From contig CM060342.1 of the NCBI GenBank assembly GCA_030674155.1, forward strand, positions 19,796,772 through 19,860,771: 64,000 nt of DNA, in the 5' to 3' direction. The notes below the pieces were generated by a model, which was not told the DNA's origin, did no database searches, and was given only the letters and a program-made list of their open reading frames with translations. The position numbers and the translations under genes were made by a program. This DNA is from Stramonita haemastoma (taxonomy: Eukaryota > Mollusca > Gastropoda > Neogastropoda > Muricidae). Below, piece by piece: positions 55,043 to 64,000 of this stretch; position 1 is the first letter of the stretch; each line of letters opens with the position of its first letter.

Positions 55043-56056
55043 CAGTGTTGATTCTAGGGTGCGCCCTTGCGGGATTCCCGCATTTTTTCAACTTTGCCGC
55101 AAAATAATGTGACCAGTGCGCCCTAACGGACGCAAAAAAACTGTGGATAGCACATATTTGAACAAACAGTGCGCCCCCGCAACTGCCATTTGTATAGTTT
55201 CATTTTCAAAACAGCGCTACATGCGTAGGTCATTACGTTGATACCCCAGGGATGGCAAGATGCACTGATTAGCGCCTACAGTCATCACAATTGTTACAAA
55301 GCGGCTGGTCTGACGTCATTTTCCTACTCATTTACGTCATTACGTCACTTTTCAAAGGAGCATGTACTCCTGAAACAAATGACGTCATTGTGACAGAGAT
55401 CGTTAGTGGTGTTAGTGGAAGAAGCTGACATCCCTTCCTCTCTGTCTCTCTCTCTGTCTCTCTCTCTGTCTCTCTCCTCTGTCTCTCTCTCTGTCTCTCT
55501 GTCTCTCTGTCTCTCTGTCTCTCTGTCTCTCTCTCTCTCTCTCTCCTCTCTCCTCTCTCTCTCTCTCTCTCTCTCCCTCGCCTCTTTTTTCATCTAGATC
55601 TAGCTCTCCAACTCAAAATGTGGAAATACAAATTTGACTTTGACTCTCTCTCTCTCTTCCCTCCCTCCCCCCCCCCTCCTCTCTCTCTCTTTCTCATTTC
55701 CTCCCCCCTCCTCTCTCTCTCTTGTATACAAACAATGCATCTCCTGTATTTATTATGTATCCCTCCACATCTGAATGTACCACAATCTTCCCCACCTCCC
55801 CCCTCTCTCTTTGTCTTTCCTGTGTAAGAAAATAATTTTACAGACCAACTGCAATACATAAGATGCATCTTAAATCCTGTCTGCCTACATACCATCCCGT
55901 TTGCTTTGTTTCTCGTTCTTGAAAAATAGCAGAAATCACCTCTAACGGTATTATGAGCAAATACAACTTACTATTTGTCCCCTTTTTTATGAAGAGAAAA
56001 GGGGGGAGGGGGGCAAATGCCCCCTTTTTTTTTTTGAAATCCTAGAATCAACACTG
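55043..56056. mobile_element. Nonautonomous DNA transposon with 16-bp TIRs
   Basis: Ends CAGTGTTGATTCTAGG (55043-55058) and CCTAGAATCAACACTG (56041-56056), perfect inverted repeats, flanked by ATGTCA (55037-55042 and 56057-56062). The left unit has the uninterrupted ATGTTAGGAGATACAC. The interior has GCGCCC motifs, CGTCA repeats and TCTC/CTGT microsatellite sequence (55437-55576), with no transposase. The CAGTG end resembles hAT-type ends, but hAT elements normally make 8-bp duplications, so superfamily is open. Confidence 0.88.
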
Positions 56057-56062
56057 ATGTCA

Positions 56063-57115
56063 GGAGATACACTGGTTATAATTAAATCAAGTAAATTAAA
56101 ATTGAGAAGTGACAGCAGAGAAAAGAGCAGCCCGAACAAAGAAAAGATGCATGTTAAAACATGACGAACCTTTCTTACTTTAAAAGAATATTATGACCCC
56201 CCCTCCCACCCAACAAAACAAAACAAAAACAAAAAATATAAAAAATATATATATATTTTTAAAGAAACAACAAATGAGAAACAAAAAAAAAAACCCAAAC
56301 AAAAACAACACCAAAACGCCCCTATAAAAAAAAAACAAAAAACGACCCCCCCCACCCCGAAAAAAGTAACAGCAAACAAACATTTGATCAACCACATTAT
56401 AATGTTACGCCCAAAATGACATTTTTCAAGTCATGTTTAAGAACATGAGTTTAAAGTGTTCAAAAAGGCGTATCATTTCATAATCAAAAACTTTTCTATC
56501 TAATGAAAAGTTTAGGATATAATGTATAAAAGTGGAAAATAGGTAGGGAGATGAAAGAGAGAGAGAGAGAGTGCATCTTTTGTGTTGCATCCTCAGCAAA
56601 ATATACTGATCAACAAAATCTGGGGGGACGAGGAGGCGAGGCAGCCATGTTTCTGGGCCTTCTCCTCCTCCTCCTCCTCCTCACGAAACAAAAAACAACA
56701 AATGCAGACCAGGGCTTTTTTCTTGGCCTAAAGAGCAGGCCATTGTGTGCCGGTAGGAGCAGATGACAATTATTTTTGAAAAAACCAGCATGCACACAGG
56801 TGTCATGTTTAGACACCATCCCTGAGGGAAAAAAAAAAAGGGTAGGCGCTGCACTTGTGGCGACGTGCTCTCCCCAGGGAGAGCAGCCCGAATTTGACAC
56901 AGAGAAATCTGCTGTGACATAAAGTGGTATAAAAATAAATAAAAATAGACAGGCAGACAGACAAGACACAGGCAGGAGGAGCCTTGGATCTGTGTCTCTT
57001 CACAGGCAGCATGTGACAGGGACCAGGCCACCAGCACTGAAAAGAAAACCCCAAAAAATCATTTGCACACAATCAGTCATCTTGGTTAATTGAGGGGAAG
57101 AGAGAGGGAGAGTTG
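56063..57115. other. Noncoding duplicated sequence
   Basis: Resumes homology with 14876-15842: C and A runs, GAGAGAGAGAGAGAGTGC near 56560, GACAGGCAGACAGACAAG near 56950. A SINE fragment is inserted at 56739-56832. No gene. Confidence 0.55.
56739..56832 (+). mobile_element. SINE fragment, right unit only
   Basis: GCAGGCCATTGTGTGCCGGT, GCACACAGGTGTCATGTTTA and CACCATCCCTGAGGG: body end plus the type-2 tail. The left unit lacks it between CCTAAAGA and its following sequence. Confidence 0.75.
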
Positions 57116-57119
57116 GGAC

Positions 57120-58345
57120 TATTCCACAGTTGCAGCTGCACTACTCTACAGTTGAAACCCGTTTGGCAGTACTCCCTTTTTGGGGACTTTACAGTTAAAC
57201 CAGTTTGGTCATACTCTGCAGTTGTACCAAGTTGGCCATACTGCACCATTGAACCAGGTTGCGAGTTAAAACTTGGTTGGCCATACCCACAGTTAAACCA
57301 AGTTGGTAGTAAAAACCAGAATGGGAATGACCCAACCAGAATCGGAACTATGTAGATAAGAATGACCCAAACCGGAATTGGAATGACCGTAATCAAAATG
57401 ACCCAAACCAGAATCGGTATGTCCCAAACCAGAATCGGTATGACCCAAACCAGAATCGGTATGTCCTAAACCAGAATCGGTATGAGCCAAACCAGAATCG
57501 GTATGTCTGAAACCAGAATTGGTATGACCCAAACCAGAATCGGTATGTCCCAAACCAGAATCGGTATGACCCAAACCAGGTTGACCATACTCCACAGTTC
57601 CCAGGTTGGCCATACTCCACCACTGTTAAACCAGGTTGGTAGTAAAAAATCTGGCTGGCCATACTCCACCACTTTTGAACCAAATTGGTAGTAAAAAATC
57701 TGGTTGGCCTTACTCCACAGTTAAACCAGGTTGACCATACTCCACAGTTCCCAGGTTGGCCATACTCCACCACTGTTAAACCAGGTTGGTAGTAAAAAAT
57801 CTGGCTGGCCATACTCCACCACTGTTGAACCAAATTGGTAGTAAAAAATCTGGTTGGCCCTACTCCACCACTGTTGAACCAAATTGGTAGTAAAAAATCT
57901 GGTTGGCCCTACTCCACAGTTAAACCAGGTTGACCATACTCCACAGTTCCCAGGTTGGCCATACTCCACCACTGTTAAACCAGGTTGGTAGTAAAAAATT
58001 GGGCTGGCCATACTCCACCACTGTTGAACCAAATTGGTAGTAAAAAATCTGGTTGGCCCTACTCCACAGTTAAACCAGGTTGACCATACTCCACAGTTCC
58101 CAGGTTGGCCATACTCAACCACTGTTAAACCAGGTTGGTAGTAAAAAAAAAATCTGGCTGGTTATACTCCACAGTTTAACAAGTTTGGCCATATTCCACT
58201 GTTGAACCAAGTTGGCCATACTCCACTATTGAACCAGGTTGGTCATAAAAAGCAATTTGGCCATACTCCACCTTGAAACTGGTTGGCCATACTCCACAGT
58301 TGAATCTGGTTGGTAATAAGAAAATGGTTGGCCATACTCTACTGT
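57120..58345. repeat. CCATACTCCAC minisatellite (right)
   Basis: Counterpart of the left array, without the RTE insertion and with fewer higher-order units. The uninterrupted RTE target site is at 58232-58250. Confidence 0.9.
57315..57590. repeat. 21-bp minisatellite (AACCAGAATCGGTATGACCC)
   Basis: About a dozen units alternating GTATGACCC and GTATGTCCC, inside the CCATACTCCAC array and absent from the left unit. Period 21 keeps a seven-residue minus-strand reading (DSGLGHT) that is not thought to be a gene. Confidence 0.88.
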
Positions 58346-58618
58346 TAATTTTTGTACTGTTTGATGTCTATTTTGGTTGCTGATGCTGTGTGTTGTGTGT
58401 GTGGTTTGTGTGTGTGTGTGTTCAGTTTACTGGTGGGTGGTTTTTTTGTTTGTTTTATTTAAGTTTTTTGTTTATGTATGCTGAAGTGTTATAGAAATGC
58501 TCATGTTCAAGATGAAGATGGTGATGTCAGGTTGTTTTCTGTATTTGTTACAAACTATTTCTGATGCTGATACTGCTCTGATCTGTGATTTTTAGTGGAA
58601 AGTATGAACAGCTTATCT
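58346..58618. other. Noncoding duplicated sequence
   Basis: Matches 19827-20130 up to GAACAGCTTATC, where the LINE fragment inserts. Confidence 0.6.
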
Positions 58619-59912
58619 TCTTCTTCTTCTCATTGGTTTAATGTCCGTTCACTACAAGGTGATTTAGACAATGGTACATTCACGTTAAGAATGCACTGAA
58701 ATGACCAGCCGCCATGGCGCAGTGGTTAGCGCCGTGGATTCCGGACTGGAAGGTCGCGGGTTCGAATCCCATAAGTCATAGGGATTTTTTCGGGCTCCGG
58801 CCGGCTCCTACCCAGAGTGAGTGTGCTGTGGGCTCAGTGGGAAGACTGGGACCACACAGTCGAGCTTCATCCACTTTACGGATGCGAATTTGAGAGTGTT
58901 GCTCAAATTACCTGACCAACACTGCAGGTGTCTGTATCTCTCGGGCCTGGTTGACGCCGGGATATATTATGACAGTAAGCGTAGAGAACAACCCTGTCAA
59001 GTAGTCTCAAAGCGGATGCACCTCCACAGCAGCATCATTACATCATCCTCATCATCATTGATCATCATGCAATGATAAAAATTGCCTCTGATTCGGTGGC
59101 CTCCGTTGCTCTGGTCTCATGGTGACCTCAGATTCGGTTTCCCCATACGCTTCTGTGCCTGTGGTAAATTTGTGTCGAAGCCTTTGGGGTTGGGGGTTCG
59201 TGGGGAGGCGGTCGTTGGAGGGACGTTGTGGTGGTCGCCACCTTGGGTGGGTGACTCACTCAGTCTGGCTCCGCGACTGAGCTAATACTGTCGTTAGTAG
59301 GGGGCTTAGTAGGTGGTGTCCTGCGTATGTTAGCTCAGAACAGGCACCACTGAACACCACCAAAGTGACCCAGCAGAAGTGCAGGGCCCCTCTGGCTGGT
59401 GGCCCCGCGGCGGCCTAATATTGATGAGCTCCCTGTGGACTCCCGACCCCGGGGGTGAGACACAACGAATCTGGGTATGGCTGTGGCGGGGAGATTGAAA
59501 TGAGCGGCGTGGGAACAGCAGTACGGGAACGTCACAGAAGACGAGGCAGCAAAAAAAAAAAAAAAAAAAAAAAAAGAATGCACTGAAATGGGGATGAGGG
59601 GAAAAAGTGAAAGGATAAAGAATATAATGAATGATGATAAGTTTATACAATTTCGTTTATAGTAACTGACCTACTGGTGTCTGGCAAATACTTGCTGCAA
59701 CTGATACTAGGACATGCAACTTGGAATCATACAGAACACTTTGGAAATTTCCGTATTTTTCCCTTAGATCTTATCCCTTTGCTTTTATATGAGGCAATGA
59801 GCACAGGGCAATCAAACAGTATATGGTGGACTGATATAATAGCAGAACAAGTGCAGAAAACATTTTTTGAATATTTAGTTTTCCAAGCATTTAGACATAA
59901 TTTATGAATTAT
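58619..59912 (-). mobile_element. LINE 3' fragment split by a SINE
   Basis: 58619-58703 and 59574-59912 match 47053-47450 (TTCACTACAAGGTGATTTAG, CAACTGATACTAGGACATGC): the 3' end of the RNase H-bearing LINE, ending in GAA repeats. The LINE homology stops at about 59912, exactly where the DIRS inverted repeat begins. So the SINE and then the DIRS-like element inserted into an existing LINE copy. Confidence 0.85.
58704..59573 (+). mobile_element. 870-bp tRNA-derived SINE with 17-bp target duplication
   Basis: A box TGGCGCAGTGG (58715-58725), B box GGTTCGAATCC (58759-58769), a long body, and a poly-A tail of about 24. Flanked by AAGAATGCACTGAAATG at 58687-58703 and 59574-59590. It is unusually long for a SINE. 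The second half (from about 59090) contains GC-rich sequence with complementary stretches (GGTGGTGTCCTG against GGCACCACTGAACACCACC). It is a different family from the common SINE in this window. Confidence 0.92.
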
Positions 59913-60236
59913 AATTATATAAAACAAGTCGAGACTTACCTGGAAGTTGAGGCTTGTTGAGAATTCTGACGAATTTCCCTCCTTGAAACCGGAACGGAGT
60001 GTACCTGAGAGAAGCACCGCTCGCCCGCCGTCAGTCATTGAGAGTGCAACGAATAAACACTGAATCGATGAAAATATATATCTAACACACGATCAGCAGA
60101 GCTACGATCCACTAGGGTGGGTAACAGAATTATAGGGAGGGCAGGTACACTCCGTTCCGGTTTCAAGGAGGGAAATTCGTCAGAATTCTCAACAAGCCTC
60201 AACTTCCAGGTAAGTCTCGACTTGTTTTATATAATT
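59913..60236. repeat. Perfect 95-bp inverted repeat at the DIRS 3' end
   Basis: Arms 59913-60007 and 60142-60236 are exact reverse complements with a 134-bp spacer. Both contain GAAACCGGAACGGAGTGTAC, and a strong donor-like CCAGGTAAGTC appears on opposite strands. A third, diverged piece (GAAACCGGAACTAGGAGTGT) lies at 60256-60275. DIRS elements carry inverted termini plus an internal complementary region near the right end, which this arrangement fits. Confidence 0.92.
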
Positions 60237-61250
60237 CTAACTCATCTCCCACTGAAACCGGAACTAGGAGTGTCCTGAGATATTTAGAGCAACAGAGTTT
60301 ATGAGTTGCAACCAGAACAGATCAAATCTATTCTTTGACAAGATAGCGCTCCAGTATGGCCTGTCCGAAATTTGGTTTGTCACAGTTAATAACTTTGTTA
60401 TAAAACTGGGCGAAAGTAGACTCCCTAGTCCAGCCGGCAGCTGTCATAATAACACTGATAGGCGCCCGTAATCTGGCTGCTGAAGCACTTGCCCCTCTAG
60501 TGCTATGAGCTGTATAAACCTGGGTATCTATGCCTGCATCAGCTAGAGTCCATTGCAACCAGCGAGCTATAGTGTCCCTACTAACCCCTTGATGGGGGGC
60601 CTGTAGAGCAACAAACAGTTTTGTACAGTTTTTCCTTAGAGAAGTTGTTCTGTTCAAATATTCTTTTAGTGTAGCTATAACACACAACTCTTTACACTCT
60701 TGAAATTCCAACAGTTCTATAGGTGCTTGGTGAACTCCATGCCGCGTATGTTTTATTACACTATTTACAAAAAATGTACATTTGTTGTTCTTCAGTGACA
60801 TGCCTGACAAGTCCAGTGCATGCAGGGTTTGGCAACGTTGTTCAGTGAGGAGGGCCAGAAGCTTCTGGGACAGTTCTTTCAGAGTCAACTTTTCTAACGG
60901 GGTCCACGTTTTTAGCATGTCTAACACAATATTCCCATTCCAGGTTTCTTTTGGTTTAGGCAATGTTGGGTTTACTTCAAAAGCCCCTTTTATAAATCTT
61001 TTAACTACATCCACATTTCCAAAAGAAACACCATCAAAATTGTTTAGGTAACAGCTGAGTGCAGATCGTGCAGAACAGATAGCGCTAAGTGGAGCTTTCT
61101 TTTTCGTCTTTAGAAAGGCTAGGAAATTGACACCTTCAACTAGAGGCGGTGAAACCTGATCCACTTTTTTTGCTACGAGCATACCGCTGCCACTTCTTGA
61201 TGTACATGTTGTACACTTGACGTGTTGATGCCCGCCATGAGTGCATGATA
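60237..61250 (-). pseudogene. DIRS tyrosine recombinase
   Basis: The coding frame ends at 60328. Going upstream: FAQFYNK with the nucleophilic Tyr (about 60390-60405), GWTREST with Trp (about 60417-60437), HSTRGAS giving H-x-x-R (60491-60511), and an early Arg in TEQRCQT (about 60827-60847). So the R...HxxR...W...Y set is complete. The N-terminal SAM-like part (IMHSWRASTRQVYNMYIKKW, about 61200-61260) is in a neighbouring frame, so the ORF is interrupted near 61190. The enzyme would join the circular cDNA to the genome. Confidence 0.88.
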
Positions 61251-62077
61251 GTGTTGGCTGCGTCTTGACAAAGTCCACGTGTCTCCCATCTCTGGCGGAT
61301 ACTTTGCATACCAGTAACTTGAGTTTTTTCCTCAAAGGATGTCTGTAGCTTAGATCGCTGGGTTGATACAGCAGACAATCCCGACTGGACAGAAGCACAG
61401 GCCTGCTTATCAACATTTTTGACAACATGGGGTAAAACATCTGGTTTGTCCACAGTGGCACAACAATTATTCCTTCGGCTTTTGTCTCTGGCGATTTTTC
61501 GAAGCACTCTTGGAAGCAGACTGAAAGGAGGAAAACAATAGAAAAGTAGATTAGTCCAGCTAATACTAAAAGCATCAATTGCATAAGCATGAGAGTCGGG
61601 TTGAAAAGACACATATTTTTCAAACTGGTAGTTTATGCGTGAGGCAAACAAATCCACTTCAGGTGAGAAAACTAGTAAAGTCAGTGCTTCTTTTAGTAGG
61701 CTCGAGTCTAGTTTCCATTCAGTATCAACATGAAATTTTCTGGACAGTTTGTCTGCCTTCACATTTTCTGAACCAGCAATATGAGCACAACTGATTGTGA
61801 TATTTTTGCTAAAACACCAGTTCCAGATTTGTTTGGTCAAATTGTCTAGGGATTCTGATCTGCTAGATCCCTTTTTGTTAATACAACTGACAGTTGTGCT
61901 ATTGTCCGATCTGACAAGAACATGGGTATCAGTAGCGGAGGACAGTAAAACCTGTAAGGCAAGAAAAATAGCTTTCAGTTCGAGATAATTCATATGATGT
62001 ACTTTATCAGTAGTGGCCCACAAGCCCTGAGTAGAAGTTTCACCTTTGTTATGATATATACACACACACCTCCCCAT
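61250..62077 (-). pseudogene. DIRS RNase H and methyltransferase-like region
   Basis: RNase H residues: Asp in FTDSSGEGWGG (just upstream, about 62080-62100), Glu in MNYLELKAI (about 61965-61992), Asp in VRSDNSTT (about 61890-61915), Asp in VKADKLSRKF (about 61735-61765). Next is VDLFASRINYQ and AIDAFSISW, then CFPPFSLLPRVLRKI, a block found in DIRS proteins between RNase H and recombinase. The frame changes around 61450-61500 to reach IIVVPLWTNQMFYPML and back near 61330, so several indels have occurred. Confidence 0.82.
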
Positions 62078-63260
62078 CCCTCACCAGAACTGTCAGTAAA
62101 CAATGTGGCCTGTACAGGTAAAGCTTCAATATTTCCCCTTTGTTGAGGTAAGTTTGTGACCCACCACTTAAGGTCGTCTTTGTCCCTGACAGACAGTGTC
62201 ATAGATTTGTCCCAATTCCCAGCACACCTTTTAAGGGCAGCGTTTTTACTGCGTTCCAGAGTACGGTAATGGAGTTGCCCATGAGGAACACCAATCAAAC
62301 TAGCAACCATCAGGCCTAAGCAAGAGGCCACTGTTCTGATCTTAGCCTTTCTTCGCTTAAGTAGATTACTGCAAGCACTTAACAATTTATGTTCTCTTTC
62401 TTCTGTAAGTCTGACACTCATTTCCTGAGAGTTTATAATAAACCCCAAATAGGTGATTTCTTGTGTGGGTTCAAACTGAGACTTCTCATCATGAACTGTG
62501 AATCCCAAACTGTCAAATGTTCTGACTGTGTCAGTAACACACTCCATGACTTCTTGTTCTGTATCCCCCACTATCTGACTATCATCTATGAAAGATGTAA
62601 TAGAGTGTCCACATCCATGCAGGTGAGCCAGAATAGGTTTTGTCAATTTTGTGAAAATCCTGGGAATGGGTCCAAGTCCCATTGCTGCAGCTTGAAAACA
62701 GTATAACTTTCCCCTCCATTGAAATTTAAAGAACTTTCTGTGTTTTTCTGAAATGGGCACTGAATAATATGCATCACGTAGATCAATTGATGCAAAGAAA
62801 CAGCCTTTTGTGATGAGATTTAGGGCATTATATAAAGTTTCCATTTTGAACTTTTTATACTCCACATTAGCATTCAATGCTTTCAAATTTAGAATCATAC
62901 GGTAAGTTCCATTTTTCTTTGATCTTACATATATTGGAGAGACAACCTGTCCTGGCTCATTTTCTGACAACACAACCACTTTCTTTTTAATCAAGTTATG
63001 GATTTCAGAGTCCACAGCCTTATTTTCTACCTGGCTAAAATATCTTTGGTGAGAACAGTTAGTTTCTGTTGGGTAAAAGTCAGATTTTATTTTCACCCCT
63101 TTGACTGTGTCAAGCACTTCTTTATCGGAAGTGAACTTTTCCCAGCTATGTAATTTCTCTCTGATCTGTCCTGCAGAGAAAGACTCATGATTATCACGAA
63201 GATATTTTGTCAATGGGGATAGGCATGCATGGAAAGTGGCGGAACTGACCTGGTGGGGGG
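62050..63260 (-). pseudogene. DIRS reverse transcriptase
   Basis: One open frame from at least 63213 down to 61990. Motifs: FTSDKEVLDTVKGVKI, GTYRMILNLKALN, SIDLRDAYYSVPI with the first Asp, QAAAMGLGPIPRIFTK, then SFIDDSQIVG with the catalytic DD (about 62574-62603), and TYLGFIIN. This sequence type (MGLxxxPxxFTK, FIDD) is characteristic of DIRS/Ngaro reverse transcriptases. The frame is lost just after FTDSSGEGWGG at a CACACACA/TATATA run (about 62055-62072), cutting off RNase H. No ATG begins the frame near 63213. Confidence 0.88.
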
Positions 63261-63277
63261 GAGGAAGGGGGGTTCCC

Positions 63278-63998
63278 TTACTGACGTTTCGTCACACCTT
63301 TTTTCCAAGGTTTGGCACTGCCCTGGGATTTCCACTGGCTGTTTCTTGGCTGGTAGCCCCGCCCCAAAAAATGCTGACTACTATTGCTGCTGTGCCCCCC
63401 GTATCGCTGGCCTTGGCCCCATGGCTTTTTCCGCCGATGGTCTGGGAGGGCGTTGCTAAGTCTCTGAGTGTCCTTGGCTTCTTTCAGTGCCCTGTGAAAT
63501 TCGGTGCCTGTGGGGTACAGCCACTCGCTGCTCATCGTCACGTGCGTAGCACAGAGTCCGGCACTGTCTTTGGAGAGGCATGGCCTATGGGTTTCTCTCC
63601 TTCTGAGAGAGAGGTCAAAGGTGGCATGCCCTGTAAGGGCGAGGGCGTCTGCCAGCTTTCCCATGCATTCACCGAGTTTCGCTCTGGTGTCCTTGAGCTG
63701 CTCTGGTTTTTTTTAGGGACTGGCTGACCTGCACTATAAGGTCGCTGCAGTGCGTGAGCGCTGTTGCTGCGTGTGCAATCGTCCACTGCGTTTGCCACAG
63801 CCGAGTATCGGCTATTTTGCCGTAGGCGTTAGGGCAGACCTGACCTCCTGGTTTGTGCGTGGCACTCCCAAAGTAGGGCAGTTGGCAGGAATGCGGTACT
63901 TGGCCAGTATGGCCTTGAGCCTGGCATCTTCCAGCTTTTTCCCATAGTGTTTTAACACGTCCGCCATCTTATCTGACACAGGGGGCCCTCTTTCTTCA
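63278..63998 (-). pseudogene. DIRS Gag-like region, partial
   Basis: Reading left from the window edge: VSDKMADVLKHYGKKLEDAR and ANCPTLGVPRTN, then after a one-base shift IADTRLWQTQWTIAHAATAL, then after another shift GHATFDLSLRRRETHRPCLS and SNALPDHRRKKPWGQGQRYG, ending TKRQ before a stop at about 63275. The LSLRRRE block and the basic Gly/Gln/Arg-rich end are typical of DIRS-type Gag. At least two frameshifts. The start lies beyond 64000. Confidence 0.75.
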
Positions 63999-64000
63999 GC

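Larger units (their letters stand above)
59913..64000 (-). mobile_element. DIRS-like retrotransposon (tyrosine recombinase type), 5' end beyond window
   Basis: Minus-strand order is Gag-like region, RT, RNase H, methyltransferase-like region, tyrosine recombinase, then a 3' end with inverted repeats. This gene order, with a recombinase instead of an integrase, defines the DIRS order, which integrates via a circular intermediate without target duplication. The coding parts carry several frameshifts (near 62060, about 61450-61500, about 61330 and about 61190, plus Gag), so this copy is inactive. Its 3' boundary is fixed by the end of LINE homology at 59912. Confidence 0.88.

Noticed and set aside
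58704..58780. A functional tRNA gene
   Set aside because: A and B boxes are present, but the sequence lacks a convincing acceptor stem pairing and is joined to an 800-bp body with poly-A and target duplication, so it is a SINE head. The same applies to the head at 215-290.
63229..63947. Plus-strand open frames near the right edge
   Set aside because: They are opposite the minus-strand Gag-like region, which has recognisable DIRS blocks; the plus-strand readings have none.
59913..64000. A retrovirus or LTR retrotransposon
   Set aside because: The reverse transcriptase is DIRS-type (MGLGPIPRIFTK, FIDD). A tyrosine recombinase replaces the integrase, and there are inverted, not direct, terminal repeats. 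No envelope gene.

Overview
The window looks like a repeat-dense piece of an animal nuclear genome, most likely a mollusc or other lophotrochozoan. This is an inference from style, not from a database match. The evidence is GT-AG split exons of a PP2C-type phosphatase, tRNA-derived SINEs, several LINE types, a DIRS-like tyrosine-recombinase retrotransposon, long GT/CA microsatellites and a satellite. There is nothing prokaryotic, no operon, and no stand-alone tRNA or rRNA gene that I can see.

The large-scale layout is a tandem segmental duplication. A left unit starts near 4387 and a right unit near 32309, so the period is about 27.9 kb, and matching order can be followed at 4387-20130 against 32309-58618. 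Both units carry the same exons of a PPM1E/PPM1F-like protein phosphatase on the + strand: left at 6102-14447, right at 40827-54625. Left exon 1 has lost 88 bp around the catalytic MED motif. Exon 3 is frameshifted in both units and has a stop in the right one. Exon 4 is present once on the left and three times on the right. The C-terminal part of the phosphatase domain was not found, so both are best read as decayed or incomplete copies.

Because the units are paralogous, each serves as an empty-site control for insertions in the other. Left-only insertions are a 5'-truncated RTE-type LINE (17313-19720) and a SINE (9824-10172). Right-only insertions are a full-length 6.7-kb LINE (33741-40435) inside a CT microsatellite, a RNase H-bearing LINE fragment (47053-49550), a 1.0-kb terminal-inverted-repeat element (55043-56056), and a nested stack near the right edge: LINE fragment, an 870-bp SINE inside it, then a DIRS-like element running off the window.

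Between the two gene copies (21236-32090) lies a tandem satellite with a monomer of about 393 bp. It is split by two abutting 17-bp minisatellite arrays (23521-28178) that share the core ATAATAGC.

The most interesting single object is the full-length LINE. Its 673-codon ORF1 ends in one UAG, and the same frame then runs open through a complete endonuclease/reverse transcriptase ORF2 whose first in-frame AUG lies after essential endonuclease residues. This suggests stop-codon readthrough. Other points of interest are a perfect 95-bp inverted repeat at the DIRS terminus, a SINE family in which different tRNA-like heads share one body, a duplicated 3' splice site in phosphatase exon 2, and a stretch around 51.4-51.95 kb that looks like sequencing or assembly error around a giant poly-C.
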